Assembly: GCA_020636995.1 (NCBI GenBank)
Contig: JACJWU010000008.1
Location: 1-64,000, forward strand
Source of the DNA: Actinomycetota bacterium
Lineage (GTDB): Bacteria; Actinomycetota; Actinomycetes; S36-B12; UBA10799
Reading direction: 5' to 3'
DNA: 64,000 nt
Positions within the stretch are counted from its first letter, which is position 1; every line of letters starts with the position of its first letter. The notes below the pieces were generated by a model. The model was not told the origin of the DNA and did no database searches. It saw only the letters and a program-made list of their open reading frames with translations. The position numbers and the translations under genes were made by a program. This document shows, piece by piece, positions 26,860 through 35,301 of the stretch.

Positions 26860-26908
26860 GCGGCTCGTTTCGCGCGTCATCGAACGAGCCGAACCCAGCC
26901 GCGGGCAC

Positions 26909-26952
26909 GCTCGATCGACGGGTTGGAGGCTGCCTCCAGAGCCGACAGGAAG
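26909..26952 (-). pseudogene. Duplicated fragment of the proC 3' end
   Basis: 44 bp match the proC coding end at 27033-27076 with about seven differences. On the minus strand it would encode FLSALEAASNPSIE, against FLSALEAARNRSIE in the intact gene. The two copies are 124 bp apart in the same orientation, and a family D repeat lies between them. It looks like an old local duplication or a displaced original proC tail. Confidence 0.7.
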
Positions 26953-26961
26953 ACCACAGTG

Positions 26962-26993
26962 GGTGGGGTTCGTCGGGCGCTGAACCCCATCGG
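26962..26993. repeat. Family D repeat, copy D1
   Basis: 32 bp starting GGTGGGGTTCGTCGGGCGCT and ending GAACCCCATCGG. The outer parts are complementary (GGTGGGGTTC with GAACCCCATC). The identical 32 bp recur at 60076-60107. The rest of the 26680-27018 gap is repeats. Confidence 0.88.
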
Positions 26994-27018
26994 ACGGTGC
27001 AGTGGGTGGGTGGCTCGG

Positions 27019-27819
27019 TCAGCCGCCGGCAAGCTCGATCGACCGGTTGCGGGCCGCCTCCAGGGCCGACAGGAAAGCCGCGCGCACTTTGTGGTCCTCC
27101 AGGACCCGCAGGGCGGCAGCAGTGGTGCCCGCCGGTGACGTGACGTTCTCACGCAGGACCACCGGGTGCTCTCCGGTCTCGCGCAGCATCGTCGCCGCGC
27201 CGTACACGGTCTGCAGGGTCAGCTCCGTGGCCAGACGGCGGGGCAGACCTAGCCCGACGCCGGCCTCGATCATGGCCTCGACGGTGTAGAAGATGTACGC
27301 CGGCCCGGACCCGGAGATCGCGGTCACCGCGTCCTGCATCTTCTCGGGGACCTCGACCACCTTGCCCACACATGCCATGAGTCGCACCGCCAGGGCCACG
27401 TGCTCGGCCGTGCAGTGCGCGCCGGGGGACACCGCAGACATACCCTCGTCGACCAGGGCCGGCGTGTTCGGCATGACCCGCACGACGGGGATCCCGTCCG
27501 GCAGTAGCGCCTCCAACGACTCGGTCGTGACACCCGCGGCCAGCGACACCACGAGCGCGGTGGATTTGAGGTCCGGCGCGATCTCCGCCACGACGGCGAA
27601 GATGTCCTGCGGCTTGACCACGAGCACCACGACATCGGCCTCGCGGGCGGCCTCGGTGTTCGTGGCCGTGTCCACGCCGTACCGGTCCTTGAGCTCCGCC
27701 ACGCGGTCCTGGCGCTTGTCGGCGACCACGAAGGTGTCGCCCATGCGATCCCCGCGCAGCAGCCCCGAAAGCAGTGCTTCACCCATGACGCCGGCCCCGA
27801 TGACCGCAACCACACCCAT
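27019..27819 (-). CDS. proC: Pyrroline-5-carboxylate reductase
   Basis: 266 residues. Last step of proline synthesis, NAD(P)H-dependent. The Rossmann motif is VAVIGAGVMGEALLSGLL at the N-terminus; the C-terminal signature is AISGSGPAYIFYTVEAMIEA with GLPRRLATELTLQTVYGAA, then NVTSPAGTTAAALRVLE. I start at ATG 27819 because TACGGT lies 7 nt upstream; an in-frame codon at 27828 would add three residues. The extreme C-terminus (NRSIELAGG) is partly duplicated downstream. Confidence 0.95.
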   Translation of the reverse strand: MGVVAVIGAGVMGEALLSGLLRGDRMGDTFVVADKRQDRVAELKDRYGVDTATNTEAAREADVVVLVVKPQDIFAVVAEIAPDLKSTALVVSLAAGVTTESLEALLPDGIPVVRVMPNTPALVDEGMSAVSPGAHCTAEHVALAVRLMACVGKVVEVPEKMQDAVTAISGSGPAYIFYTVEAMIEAGVGLGLPRRLATELTLQTVYGAATMLRETGEHPVVLRENVTSPAGTTAAALRVLEDHKVRAAFLSALEAARNRSIELAGG

Positions 27820-27849
27820 GGCGCACACCGTACTGCAGGTGCGCGGGAC

Positions 27850-28812
27850 TCAGACGACGGTACTGACGATCGCGCAGTAGCACAGGATGGTCAGAAGGTC
27901 CTGTATCACGGTGGCCAGCGGACCGGAGCCGTAGGCGGGATCGCGTCCCAGGCGGGACAGGACGTACGGCAGAACCATCGCCACCACCGAGGCGACCGCA
28001 CAGGAGACGAACAACGCCAGTCCGACAGCGAGCATGATCTGGGCGTCGCCGAAGAAGAGGATCCCCAACGGCACGAACAGCACTGCCACCAGGGTTCCGA
28101 TGATCAGGCCGGTCAGTGACTCCTTCGGCGCGACCTGCCGCACACTCACCCCCACGCTCAAGCCGCGCACCACCACGGTCTCGGTCTGGGTACCGACCGC
28201 GTCGGCCATGTACACCACGCCGGGCAGGAAGAAGGCCAGGATCACCTGTCGGCTGATGGCGTCCTCGTAGCCGGCCACCACGAATGCCGCCAGCATCGCC
28301 CCGGCCAGGCCCACGAGCAGCCAGGGGATGCGATGCAGCACCCTTCGGCGCACCGATTCGATCGTCGCCGTGCGCACCTGCTGGGTGTCGTGCACGACCC
28401 CGGCCAGGCGCGACAGGTCCTCCTCGTGTTCTACGAACAGCACCTCGAGCATGGCGGCGGGAGTCACGATCCCCAGCAGTGCGCCGGCGTCGTCCACCAC
28501 AGCGAGCGCCCGGTGCCCCATCCGCACCATCTCCCACGCGGCGATCTCCTGGTCGGTGTCACGGTGCACGGTGATCGCGGGCGTCATCAGATCGGCCATC
28601 GTCTGGAGCCCTCCGGCGGGCAGGAGGTCTTCGATCGCCACCGTCCCCGCCAGGATCGCACCGTCCATCACCGCCACGGCGCACACCCACTCGTGGGGCT
28701 CAGCGGTCAATCGCGTTCGCACGTCTTCGGCCGTCTCGTGCATGTCCGCCCGCGGGACGTCGCTGGTGGCGCGTGCCAGCACCGATTCGGGGGCGGCGAT
28801 GGTGTCGCTCAT
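27850..28812 (-). CDS. MgtE-like divalent cation transporter with CBS domains
   Basis: 320 residues. No N-terminal MgtE_N superhelical domain; two CBS repeats (residues 20-135) come first, then five membrane helices of the MgtE pore (IPWLLVGLAGAMLAAFVVAG, VILAFFLPGVVYMADAVGTQ with the TQTE motif, ESLTGLIIGTLVAVLF, MLAVGLALFVSCAVASVVAM and a last helix). Likely a gated magnesium or other divalent-ion channel. An upstream extension of the frame runs antisense to the next gene and is not real. CAGACT lies 6 nt before the ATG at 28812. Confidence 0.88.
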   Translation of the reverse strand: MSDTIAAPESVLARATSDVPRADMHETAEDVRTRLTAEPHEWVCAVAVMDGAILAGTVAIEDLLPAGGLQTMADLMTPAITVHRDTDQEIAAWEMVRMGHRALAVVDDAGALLGIVTPAAMLEVLFVEHEEDLSRLAGVVHDTQQVRTATIESVRRRVLHRIPWLLVGLAGAMLAAFVVAGYEDAISRQVILAFFLPGVVYMADAVGTQTETVVVRGLSVGVSVRQVAPKESLTGLIIGTLVAVLFVPLGILFFGDAQIMLAVGLALFVSCAVASVVAMVLPYVLSRLGRDPAYGSGPLATVIQDLLTILCYCAIVSTVV

Positions 28813-28950
28813 GCCGCCAGTCTGCTCCTGATCCTGCCCACCGCTCCAGGCCAGCACGACGGTGCACTGCGGCCCGCGCAGGACCGGCGAGCGGGGGTTT
28901 CGAGTGGAACGTTGGGCACGTGCGGGGTGATTGTGGATAGCGTGTCGAGC

Positions 28951-30126
28951 ATGAGCCACCGCGTCGCCTTCGTGTGGGATGACGCCCTGCGGCACTACGA
29001 CTTCGGCCCGGGCCATCCCCTGGCTCCGGTGCGGGTGCAGTTGGCCTACCGGTTGTCCCGGGACTTCGGGCTGCTCGACGATCCCAATCTGACGATGGTC
29101 ACTCCGGCCGACATGCCGGACGGCCTGCTCAGCAGCGTGCACACCGCCGATTTCGTGTCGGCCGTGCAACGGGAGGCGGGCGGCAGCCACGGCCTGGGCA
29201 CCGACGACGTCCCGACCTTCGCAGACATGCACGAGCACTCCGAACGGGTGTGCGCGGCGTCCCTGGCGGTGACACAGGCGGTGTATCGCGAGGAGGCCGA
29301 CCACGGCGTGAACTTCGCGGGTGGACTGCACCATTCGATGCCGGATCGGGCATCCGGGTTCTGCGTCTACAACGACCTCGCTGTGAGCATCAAGTGGTTG
29401 CTCGACCAGGGGGTGGAGCGGGTGGCCTACGTCGACGTCGACGTCCACCACGGCGACGGTGTACAGCAGCATTTCTGGGACGACCCCCGGGTGCTGACGA
29501 TCTCGATTCATGAGAGTCCGCGCACGCTGTTCCCGGGGACCGGGTGGCCCACTGAGATCGGTGGGGAGGGTGCCGAGGGCACGGCCATCAACGTCGCCCT
29601 GCCGCCGGGCACGGCCGACAACCACTGGTTGCGCGCTTTCGATGCCATCGTGCCTCCGGCGCTGCACGCCTTCCGGCCGCAGTTCCTGGTCTCCCAGCAG
29701 GGCTGCGACAGTCACTACGCCGATCCCCTGGCGCACCTGTCGCTCAGCCTCGAGGGCCAGCGGATGTCCTACAGCGCCCTGCACCGCCTGGCACACACCT
29801 ACGCCGGGGGTCGCTGGATCGCCACCGGTGGGGGCGGATACGAGTGGGTCGACGTGGTGCCGTTGGCGTGGACCCACCTGCTGGCCGAGGCCCTCGACCG
29901 TCCGATCGATCCCGCTGAGGCGACGCCGGAGGCGTTCCAGGGGCTTGTGCGCAACGTTCTCCAACGCGATCCCCCGTTGACCATGGGCAACGGCCGTGAC
30001 CCCTGGTTGCGCAACTGGGAGACGGGATACAACCCCGACGATCCCGTGGACAGTGCCGTGCTGGCGACCCGGCGTGCGGCGTTCCCGCATCTCGGGATCG
30101 ACCCGGACCCGGATCCGATGTTCTGA
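28951..30126 (+). CDS. Histone-deacetylase-family protein (AcuC-like)
   Basis: 391 residues. The zinc-dependent arginase/deacetylase fold is shown by HPLAPVRVQL, NFAGGLHHSM (His pair), GFCVYNDLAV, YVDVDVHHGDGVQ (Asp and His zinc ligands), SIHESPRTLFPGTG, QQGCDSHYADPL and GGGGYEW. Bacterial AcuC proteins deacetylate acetyl-CoA synthetase and other proteins. TAGCGT is 7 nt before the ATG, so the mRNA is leaderless. It is followed by the bS22 gene 44 bp downstream. Confidence 0.9.
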   Translation: MSHRVAFVWDDALRHYDFGPGHPLAPVRVQLAYRLSRDFGLLDDPNLTMVTPADMPDGLLSSVHTADFVSAVQREAGGSHGLGTDDVPTFADMHEHSERVCAASLAVTQAVYREEADHGVNFAGGLHHSMPDRASGFCVYNDLAVSIKWLLDQGVERVAYVDVDVHHGDGVQQHFWDDPRVLTISIHESPRTLFPGTGWPTEIGGEGAEGTAINVALPPGTADNHWLRAFDAIVPPALHAFRPQFLVSQQGCDSHYADPLAHLSLSLEGQRMSYSALHRLAHTYAGGRWIATGGGGYEWVDVVPLAWTHLLAEALDRPIDPAEATPEAFQGLVRNVLQRDPPLTMGNGRDPWLRNWETGYNPDDPVDSAVLATRRAAFPHLGIDPDPDPMF

Positions 30127-30169
30127 GCCGATTACCCTGTAAAGGATTCCAGCCAACGAGGAGGCCCGT

Positions 30170-30268
30170 ATGGGTTCGGTGGTCAAGAAGCGCCGCAAGC
30201 GCATGGCCAAGAAGAAGCACCGCAAGCTGCTGCGCAAGACCCGCGTACAGCGTCGTAACAAGAAGTAG
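30170..30268 (+). CDS. Ribosomal protein bS22 (AURKAIP1/COX24-type), 32 residues
   Basis: A tiny, extremely basic protein: MGSVVKKRRKRMAKKKHRKL followed by LRKTRVQRRNKK. It matches the actinobacterial protein encoded by M. tuberculosis Rv0500B and seen as bS22 in mycobacterial ribosome structures. A perfect GAGGAGG lies before the ATG. Located between the HDAC-like gene and the epimerase gene, as in mycobacteria, where it also precedes galE2. Confidence 0.95.
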   Translation: MGSVVKKRRKRMAKKKHRKLLRKTRVQRRNKK

Positions 30269-30271
30269 GCC

Positions 30272-31306
30272 ATGGGGCAGGTCGTCCTGGTCACCGGCGT
30301 CTCCCGCTACCTGGGCGGGCGGATGGCCCAGATCCTCACGCAGGATCCAGGCGTCGACCGCGTCATCGGCGTCGACGTGGTCGCCCCCCGTCAGGAGATC
30401 GGCGGGGCGGAGTTCGTACGCGCGGACATCCGCAACCCGATCATCGCCAAGGTGATCGAGGCCGCCCAGGTCGACACCGTGGTGCACATGGGCGTGATCG
30501 CCACACCCATGCAGGCCGGCGGGCGGATGTCGATGAAGGAGATCAACGTCATCGGCACGATGCAGTTGCTGGCGGCATGCCAGAAATCCCCGACGGTGCG
30601 CAAACTCGTGGTCAAGTCCACGTCGTCGGTCTACGGTGCCGGTCCCCGGGACCCTGCCATGTTCACCGAGGAGATGGAGCCCAAGCACGCTCCGACGTCC
30701 GGCTGGGCCAAGGACAGCGTGGAGGTCGAGGCCTATGTGCGCGGTTTCGCGCGCCGTCGCCCGGATGTCGGGGTGACCACGCTGCGCTTCGCGAACTTCT
30801 TCGGTCCCCGGGTCCAGACCCCGATGAGCACCTACTTCTCGCTGCCGGTCATCCCGGTGGTACTCGGATTCGATGCCCGGTTGCAGTTCATCCACGAGGA
30901 CGACGGCCTCGACGCCCTGCGGCGGGCCACCGTGGAGGACCACCCGGGCACGTTCAACGTCGCGGGCGACGGCGTCATTCTGGTGTCGCAGGCCGCGCGG
31001 CGGGTGGGCCGTCCGGTCTTCCCGATCGCCAGCCCCTTCGCCTTCGCGGTCGGGGCGACGTTCCGCCGGCTCGGCCTGGCCGACTTCTCGCCGGAGCAGG
31101 TCCGCTTCCTGACCTACGGCCGAGGCATCGACACCACGCGCATGCGCACGGAGTTCGGCTTCGTGCCGCAGCACACCACCCCGGAGACGTTCGACGCCTT
31201 CGTGGAGGCACACAACCTCAACCGACTTCTGCCCGCGGAGCGGGTGGAGAACATCGAGGACCAGTTGCTATCGCTGCTGACCGGAAAGGGTGGGGCCGGT
31301 GCCTGA
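30272..31306 (+). CDS. NAD-dependent epimerase/dehydratase (extended SDR)
   Basis: 344 residues. N-terminal cofactor motif VTGVSRYLGGRMAQIL, then VRADIRNP, VHMGVIATP, a catalytic Ser/Tyr region that is atypical (KSTSSVYGAGPRDP; the usual YxxxK is not obvious, with SGWAKDSVEVE in its place) and FANFFGPRVQTPM. It corresponds to Rv0501 (galE2) by position. The replaced YxxxK suggests altered chemistry or a non-catalytic NAD-binding role. It starts 3 bases after the bS22 stop and overlaps the next gene by 8 bases. Confidence 0.85.
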   Translation: MGQVVLVTGVSRYLGGRMAQILTQDPGVDRVIGVDVVAPRQEIGGAEFVRADIRNPIIAKVIEAAQVDTVVHMGVIATPMQAGGRMSMKEINVIGTMQLLAACQKSPTVRKLVVKSTSSVYGAGPRDPAMFTEEMEPKHAPTSGWAKDSVEVEAYVRGFARRRPDVGVTTLRFANFFGPRVQTPMSTYFSLPVIPVVLGFDARLQFIHEDDGLDALRRATVEDHPGTFNVAGDGVILVSQAARRVGRPVFPIASPFAFAVGATFRRLGLADFSPEQVRFLTYGRGIDTTRMRTEFGFVPQHTTPETFDAFVEAHNLNRLLPAERVENIEDQLLSLLTGKGGAGA

Positions 31307-32306
31307 CGCGCGAGTCATCCCGATCAAGGGCAAAGAACCCAAGAAGAAGAAGCCGGCGACGAAGAAGTCCGCCCCGCGTTCCGGAGCGCGGGCCAGTCGG
31401 TCCAGTGCCGCGCCGGCGGTCGAACCGCAGGACGAGGCCACGCCGCTGCCCGGCACCGAGGAGCACGTCGACTGGGACACCCGGGTCGCCGGTGCGCTGG
31501 CGTTCCTGCGCCGCCGCATCACGGGGGAGTACCAGGTCGATGACTTCGGCTTCGACCCGGAGCTGACCGACCGGATCCTGCTGGCACCGCTGCGTCCGCT
31601 CTACAAGAAGTGGTTCCGCATCGAGACCCGTGGCCTGGAGAACATCCCTGACACCGGGGGTGCGCTGCTGGTCGCCAACCACTCGGGGACTGTCGCGGTC
31701 GACTCGATGATGACGCAGTTGGCGATCTGGGATCACCACCCCGCGCACCGGCACCTGCGGATGCTCGGCGCGGACTTCGTCTTCCAGTTGCCGCTGGTCG
31801 GCGAACTCGCGCGTAAGGGCGGGCACACGCTGGCGTGCGCCCCCGACGCTGAGCGCCTGCTGTCCTCAGGCGAGTTGGTGGGGGTCTGGCCGGAGGGGTT
31901 CAAGGGCATCGGAAAACCCTTCAGCGAGCGGTACAAACTGCAGCGCTTCGGCCGGGGCGGGTTCGTCGCTGCCGCCCTGCGGACCAAGACCCCGATCATT
32001 CCCTGCTCGATCGTCGGAGCTGAGGAGATCTACCCGATCATCGGCAACGCGAAGCTGATGGCGCGGCTGGTGGGGGCGCCGTACTTCCCGATCACGCCGA
32101 CGTTCCCCTGGCTCGGGCCGCTGGGCATGGTGCCGCTGCCGAGCAAGTGGATCATCGAGTTCGGCGAGCCCATCCGCACCGACGAGTTCCCGGAAGGGGC
32201 CGCGGACGATCCCATGCTGGTCTTCGACCTCACCGACCAGGTGCGAGAGACGATCCAGCAGACGCTCTACCGGCTGTTGGTGGCCCGGAGGTCGGTGTTC
32301 TTCTAG
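31299..32306 (+). CDS. Lysophospholipid acyltransferase family protein (PlsC-like)
   Basis: 335 residues. A basic, disordered N-terminus (KKKKPATKKSAPRS) precedes the acyltransferase domain: VANHSGTVAVDSMM is the His-Asp motif, VWPEGFKGIGKPFSERY the second block, and PIIPCSIVGAEEIYPI the third. Transfers acyl chains to lysophosphatidic acid or a related acceptor at the membrane. GTG 31299 has GGAAAGGG at normal spacing and overlaps the epimerase stop; GTG 31290 is the alternative. Same position as Rv0502. Confidence 0.88.
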   Translation: MPDARVIPIKGKEPKKKKPATKKSAPRSGARASRSSAAPAVEPQDEATPLPGTEEHVDWDTRVAGALAFLRRRITGEYQVDDFGFDPELTDRILLAPLRPLYKKWFRIETRGLENIPDTGGALLVANHSGTVAVDSMMTQLAIWDHHPAHRHLRMLGADFVFQLPLVGELARKGGHTLACAPDAERLLSSGELVGVWPEGFKGIGKPFSERYKLQRFGRGGFVAAALRTKTPIIPCSIVGAEEIYPIIGNAKLMARLVGAPYFPITPTFPWLGPLGMVPLPSKWIIEFGEPIRTDEFPEGAADDPMLVFDLTDQVRETIQQTLYRLLVARRSVFF

Positions 32307-32432
32307 CCCGGCGAGTCACGGATCCGTGAGCGTTCCGGTCATCCGTGAGCCCTTGGGCGGCGTGGAACGGCTAACGGATTTCCGAAGTGCTAACGGATGC
32401 CGCACTCCGTGGCAATCGTGGGATCCCGCCGA
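32307..32432. other. Intergenic region with short inverted motifs
   Basis: Contains CACGGATCCGTG (a 12-bp palindrome), a repeated CATCCGTGAGC, and two copies of CTAACGGAT. CGTTCC and GGAACG could pair across it. It separates two convergent genes and may terminate both; no gene seen. Confidence 0.5.
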
Positions 32433-33278
32433 TCAGGTCCGCATCGCGCGCCGGGCCATGACCGACCCCACCGCGATGCCGGTGGCCAGCCCCGCCACCC
32501 CGACCGCGGGGGCCGTGATCTTGACGACCCGCCGCGCCGTCCGGTAGTCCCGCACGGTCCAACCGTTGCGGCGGGCATGCACGCGCAGGGTGCGGTCGGG
32601 GTTGACCGCCACCGGGGTGCCCACCAGCGACAGCATCGGGATGTCGTTCGCGGAGTCCGAATAGGCCGCACACCGACTCAGGTCGAGCCCTTCCTGTTCA
32701 GCGAGCGCCTGCACTGCCTCCGCCTTTGCCTCGCCGTGCAACGGCCGACCCACCAGTCGGCCTGTGTATACGCCGTTCACCTGTTCGGAGACCGTTCCCA
32801 GGGCCCCCGACAGCCCCAGGTGTTCGGCGATGAGTTCGGCCAGTTCGATGGGCGCCGCGGAGACCAACCAGACGCGCTGCCCGGCATCGACGTGTCCCTG
32901 GGCCAGGGCCACGGTGCCCGGCCAGAAGCGATCGATCATGTACTCGTTGAAGATCTCGCGCGTCAACTGCACGAGTTCGGCCTGATTACGGCCCTTCACT
33001 AGGGCGAGCGCCTCCTCGGTGACGTCATGGACGTCCTCCACGTGCTCCTTGCCGACCACGATGAACCGGGTCTGTTTCCATACGAAGTCGAGGATCTGCC
33101 CTTTGGACAGGTATTTGTGCTTGGCCAGCCCGCGCGCCCAGTGGAACATGGACGCGCCGTGGATCAGTGTGTTGTCGATGTCGAAGAACGCGGCCGCCCG
33201 CGGATCGGCCTGCTGCGGCGCCGGTTCGGCGATCTCAGCGGTATCCCACTGTGGTTCTGCGGCCTTGTCCAACTCCAC
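32433..33278 (-). CDS. HAD-IB phosphatase, SerB1-like, with C-terminal membrane segment
   Basis: 281 residues. HAD motifs: FFDIDNTLIHG near residue 32 (D-x-D), VSAAPIE (motif II), and YSDSANDIPML (motif IV) near residue 215. The fold resembles phosphoserine phosphatase and the Rv0505c (SerB1) group. A C-terminal hydrophobic stretch (GVAGLATGIAVGSVMA) could be a membrane anchor. TAGCCT is 6 nt before the GTG start. Natural substrate uncertain. Confidence 0.87.
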   Translation of the reverse strand: MELDKAAEPQWDTAEIAEPAPQQADPRAAAFFDIDNTLIHGASMFHWARGLAKHKYLSKGQILDFVWKQTRFIVVGKEHVEDVHDVTEEALALVKGRNQAELVQLTREIFNEYMIDRFWPGTVALAQGHVDAGQRVWLVSAAPIELAELIAEHLGLSGALGTVSEQVNGVYTGRLVGRPLHGEAKAEAVQALAEQEGLDLSRCAAYSDSANDIPMLSLVGTPVAVNPDRTLRVHARRNGWTVRDYRTARRVVKITAPAVGVAGLATGIAVGSVMARRAMRT

Positions 33279-33320
33279 CTGTGCAGGCTAGCCCAGCGGC
33301 AGGTGTGAAAGACTGCGGGC

Positions 33321-34811
33321 GTGGTGGCCAACCTTGCTGATTTGGTGCGCGTCGCGGCCGATTCGCGTCCTCGGCACCCAGCCATCGTGACCGATCAGCG
33401 GATCACGAGCTGGAGCGAGGTGGACTGGCAGGTGCGGGCGGTGGCCGGCGGGCTCATCGCTCGCGGGCTCGAACCGGGGGCACGCATCGGCATCCTGCAG
33501 CGCAACACCCTGGAGTTCGTGACGAGCTACTTCGGCATCCTGCGCGCCGGCATGGTGGCGGTCCCGTTCAATGTCGGCTACACGGCCGCGGAGTTGGCCC
33601 TCATGGTCTCCGACGTCGACGTCCAGCTCGTACTGGCGGATCCCGCGGTGGCGCCGGTGCTCGACGGCCTCGGTGTGGAGGTCATCAGGACCGGCACGGA
33701 GGAGTGGCGCCGATTCACCGTCGGCAGCGCGGCCCTGCCCACTGATCCCACCGATCCCGAGTCGCTGGCGGTGCTGCTGTTCACCTCCGGCACCTCCGGT
33801 CGGCCCAAGGCCGCCATGCTGACCCACCGGGCCCTGGCTGCCAACCTCGATCAACTCAGCGCCCTGACCGACCCGCCGGCGATGACCGCCGACGACGTGA
33901 TGCTGTGCGTGTTGCCGCTGTTCCACATCTACGCCCTCAACGCCGCGCTCGGCATGGTCGCCCGGCATGCCGCGACCATGGTCCTGACCCAACGTTTCGA
34001 TCCCGGCGCGGCGCTTGCGGCCATCTCCAAACACCGCGTCACGAACGTGGCGGGTGCACCGCCGATGTACGTGGCGTGGTCTGCCGAGGAGGGACTCGGA
34101 GAGGCCCTCGCCGATGTCCGCCTGCTCGTTTCGGGTGCCGCCGCCCTGCCCCTGAACGTGATGGAACAGTTCGAAACGCTGGCCGGTCGGCCCATCTGGG
34201 AGGGCTACGGGATGACCGAGTGCTCCCCGGTCATCGCCGCCTCGTTGGTCTCCGGAACGCCGAAGCCGGGCTCCGTCGGCCGACCACTTCCGGGAATCGA
34301 ACTGGAGTTGCGCGACGAGGACGGCGATCCGGTCGAGGAGGGTGATCCCGGGGAGATCTTCGTGCGGGGGGCCAACGTGTTCAGCGGCTACTGGCCGGAA
34401 GGCTCCGACGGCCCGGACGACGATGGCTGGTTCGCGACGGGGGATGTGGCCTACGCCGACGACGACGGGGATCTGCGACTCGTCGACCGCCGGCGGGAGT
34501 TGATCATCGTGAGCGGTTTCAACGTATACCCGCGCGAGGTCGAGGACGCACTGTTGGGCATGGATGGCGTGCTGGAGGTGGCGGTCATGGGGGTGACGCA
34601 CCCTTACACCGGCGAGGCGGTGAAGGCGTTCGTGGTGCCCGCGCCGGGTGCCGACGTCTCCGGGGACGACGTCGTGACGTTCGCAGCCACCCGGCTCGCG
34701 CGGTTCAAGTGCCCGACCATCGTCGAGGTCGTGGACGGTCTGCCGCACTCGGTGACCGGCAAGGTGGCCAAGGGCCGGCTGCGGGAGGGCTGGGAGGTGA
34801 CCTCGCTCTGA
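33321..34811 (+). CDS. AMP-dependent acyl-CoA synthetase/ligase
   Basis: 496 residues. ANL superfamily motifs: A3 P-loop LLFTSGTSGRPKAAMLTHRA near residue 150, A5 YGMTECSPV near 298, A7 GWFATGDVAY, A8 RRRELIIVSGFNVYPREVED and A10 HSVTGKVAKGRLRE with the catalytic Lys. Activates a carboxylic or fatty acid to the acyl-CoA; chain length cannot be read. Starts with GTG 33321, with AAGACT 6 nt upstream. Overlaps the glutaredoxin gene. Confidence 0.92.
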   Translation: MVANLADLVRVAADSRPRHPAIVTDQRITSWSEVDWQVRAVAGGLIARGLEPGARIGILQRNTLEFVTSYFGILRAGMVAVPFNVGYTAAELALMVSDVDVQLVLADPAVAPVLDGLGVEVIRTGTEEWRRFTVGSAALPTDPTDPESLAVLLFTSGTSGRPKAAMLTHRALAANLDQLSALTDPPAMTADDVMLCVLPLFHIYALNAALGMVARHAATMVLTQRFDPGAALAAISKHRVTNVAGAPPMYVAWSAEEGLGEALADVRLLVSGAAALPLNVMEQFETLAGRPIWEGYGMTECSPVIAASLVSGTPKPGSVGRPLPGIELELRDEDGDPVEEGDPGEIFVRGANVFSGYWPEGSDGPDDDGWFATGDVAYADDDGDLRLVDRRRELIIVSGFNVYPREVEDALLGMDGVLEVAVMGVTHPYTGEAVKAFVVPAPGADVSGDDVVTFAATRLARFKCPTIVEVVDGLPHSVTGKVAKGRLREGWEVTSL

Positions 34812-35047
34812 GCGCGCGGGTCATCCTCGTGGGCAAGCCCGGCTGTCACCTGTGTGACGTCGCGCGGGAGGTCATCGACATGGTCTGCGCGCAGGCGGAT
34901 ACCGAGTGGGTGGAGGTGTCCATCACGGACGACCCGCGCCTGGCCCAGCGGTACGCCGACCAGATCCCGGTGGTGCTGGTGGACGGCCGGGTGCACGACA
35001 TCTACCGGGTGAACCCGGACCGGTTGCGGGACGCGCTTGGGGTGTGA
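34808..35047 (+). CDS. Glutaredoxin-family small redox protein
   Basis: 79 residues. Thioredoxin fold with the redox motif GCHLC (VILVGKPGCHLCDVA) and the cis-Pro region QIPVVLVDGRVHD. It matches the DUF836/Rv0508 type found next to hemA in actinobacteria. No ATG, GTG or TTG lies close in frame; a CTG at 34808 (overlapping the upstream stop, GGGAGG 11 nt before it) is the best start. Otherwise translation would need an in-frame ATG at 34709, inside the previous gene. Confidence 0.8.
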   Translation: MSARVILVGKPGCHLCDVAREVIDMVCAQADTEWVEVSITDDPRLAQRYADQIPVVLVDGRVHDIYRVNPDRLRDALGV

Positions 35048-35048
35048 G

Positions 35049-35180
35049 CGTACGGAACCGGTTGGCGAAGGCCGATTGCCAACCAGTTCCAGACACTAAT
35101 CCGTTCGAAATGCCCCTTTTGTCGACCTCCAGCCGTACGGAACTGGTTGGAGCGGACCGGCCGTCAACCAGTTCTGTACG
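35049..35180. repeat. Family B palindromes, copies B1 and B2
   Basis: B1 (35049-35090): CGTACGGAACCGGTTGG, 13-nt loop, CCAACCAGTTCC. B2 (35134-35180): CGTACGGAACTGGTTGG, loop, CAACCAGTTCTGTACG. The same element occurs twice at 56086-56217. They fill the glutaredoxin-rex gap (35048-35301) and would fold into strong hairpins in RNA of either strand. Confidence 0.9.
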
Positions 35181-35301
35181 TTCGCGGGCTGGCAACACAC
35201 GGGAGGACCGGTAACCGGACGGCCCCGCCCGCATTCCAGTTTGGGCCCGCTTGTGAAATCGGTAGCATGGAGATCCCGGCCCTATGACGAAACGGTGACA
35301 G

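Noticed and set aside
27850..30294. 814-codon version of the MgtE-like gene
   Set aside because: The upstream 490 codons are antisense to the AcuC-like gene; the CBS domain and a promoter-like hexamer fit the ATG at 28812.
35251..35268. Rex operator before rex
   Set aside because: Only the half TTGTGAAAT is present; the inverted TTCACAA half is missing, so I do not call it a site.
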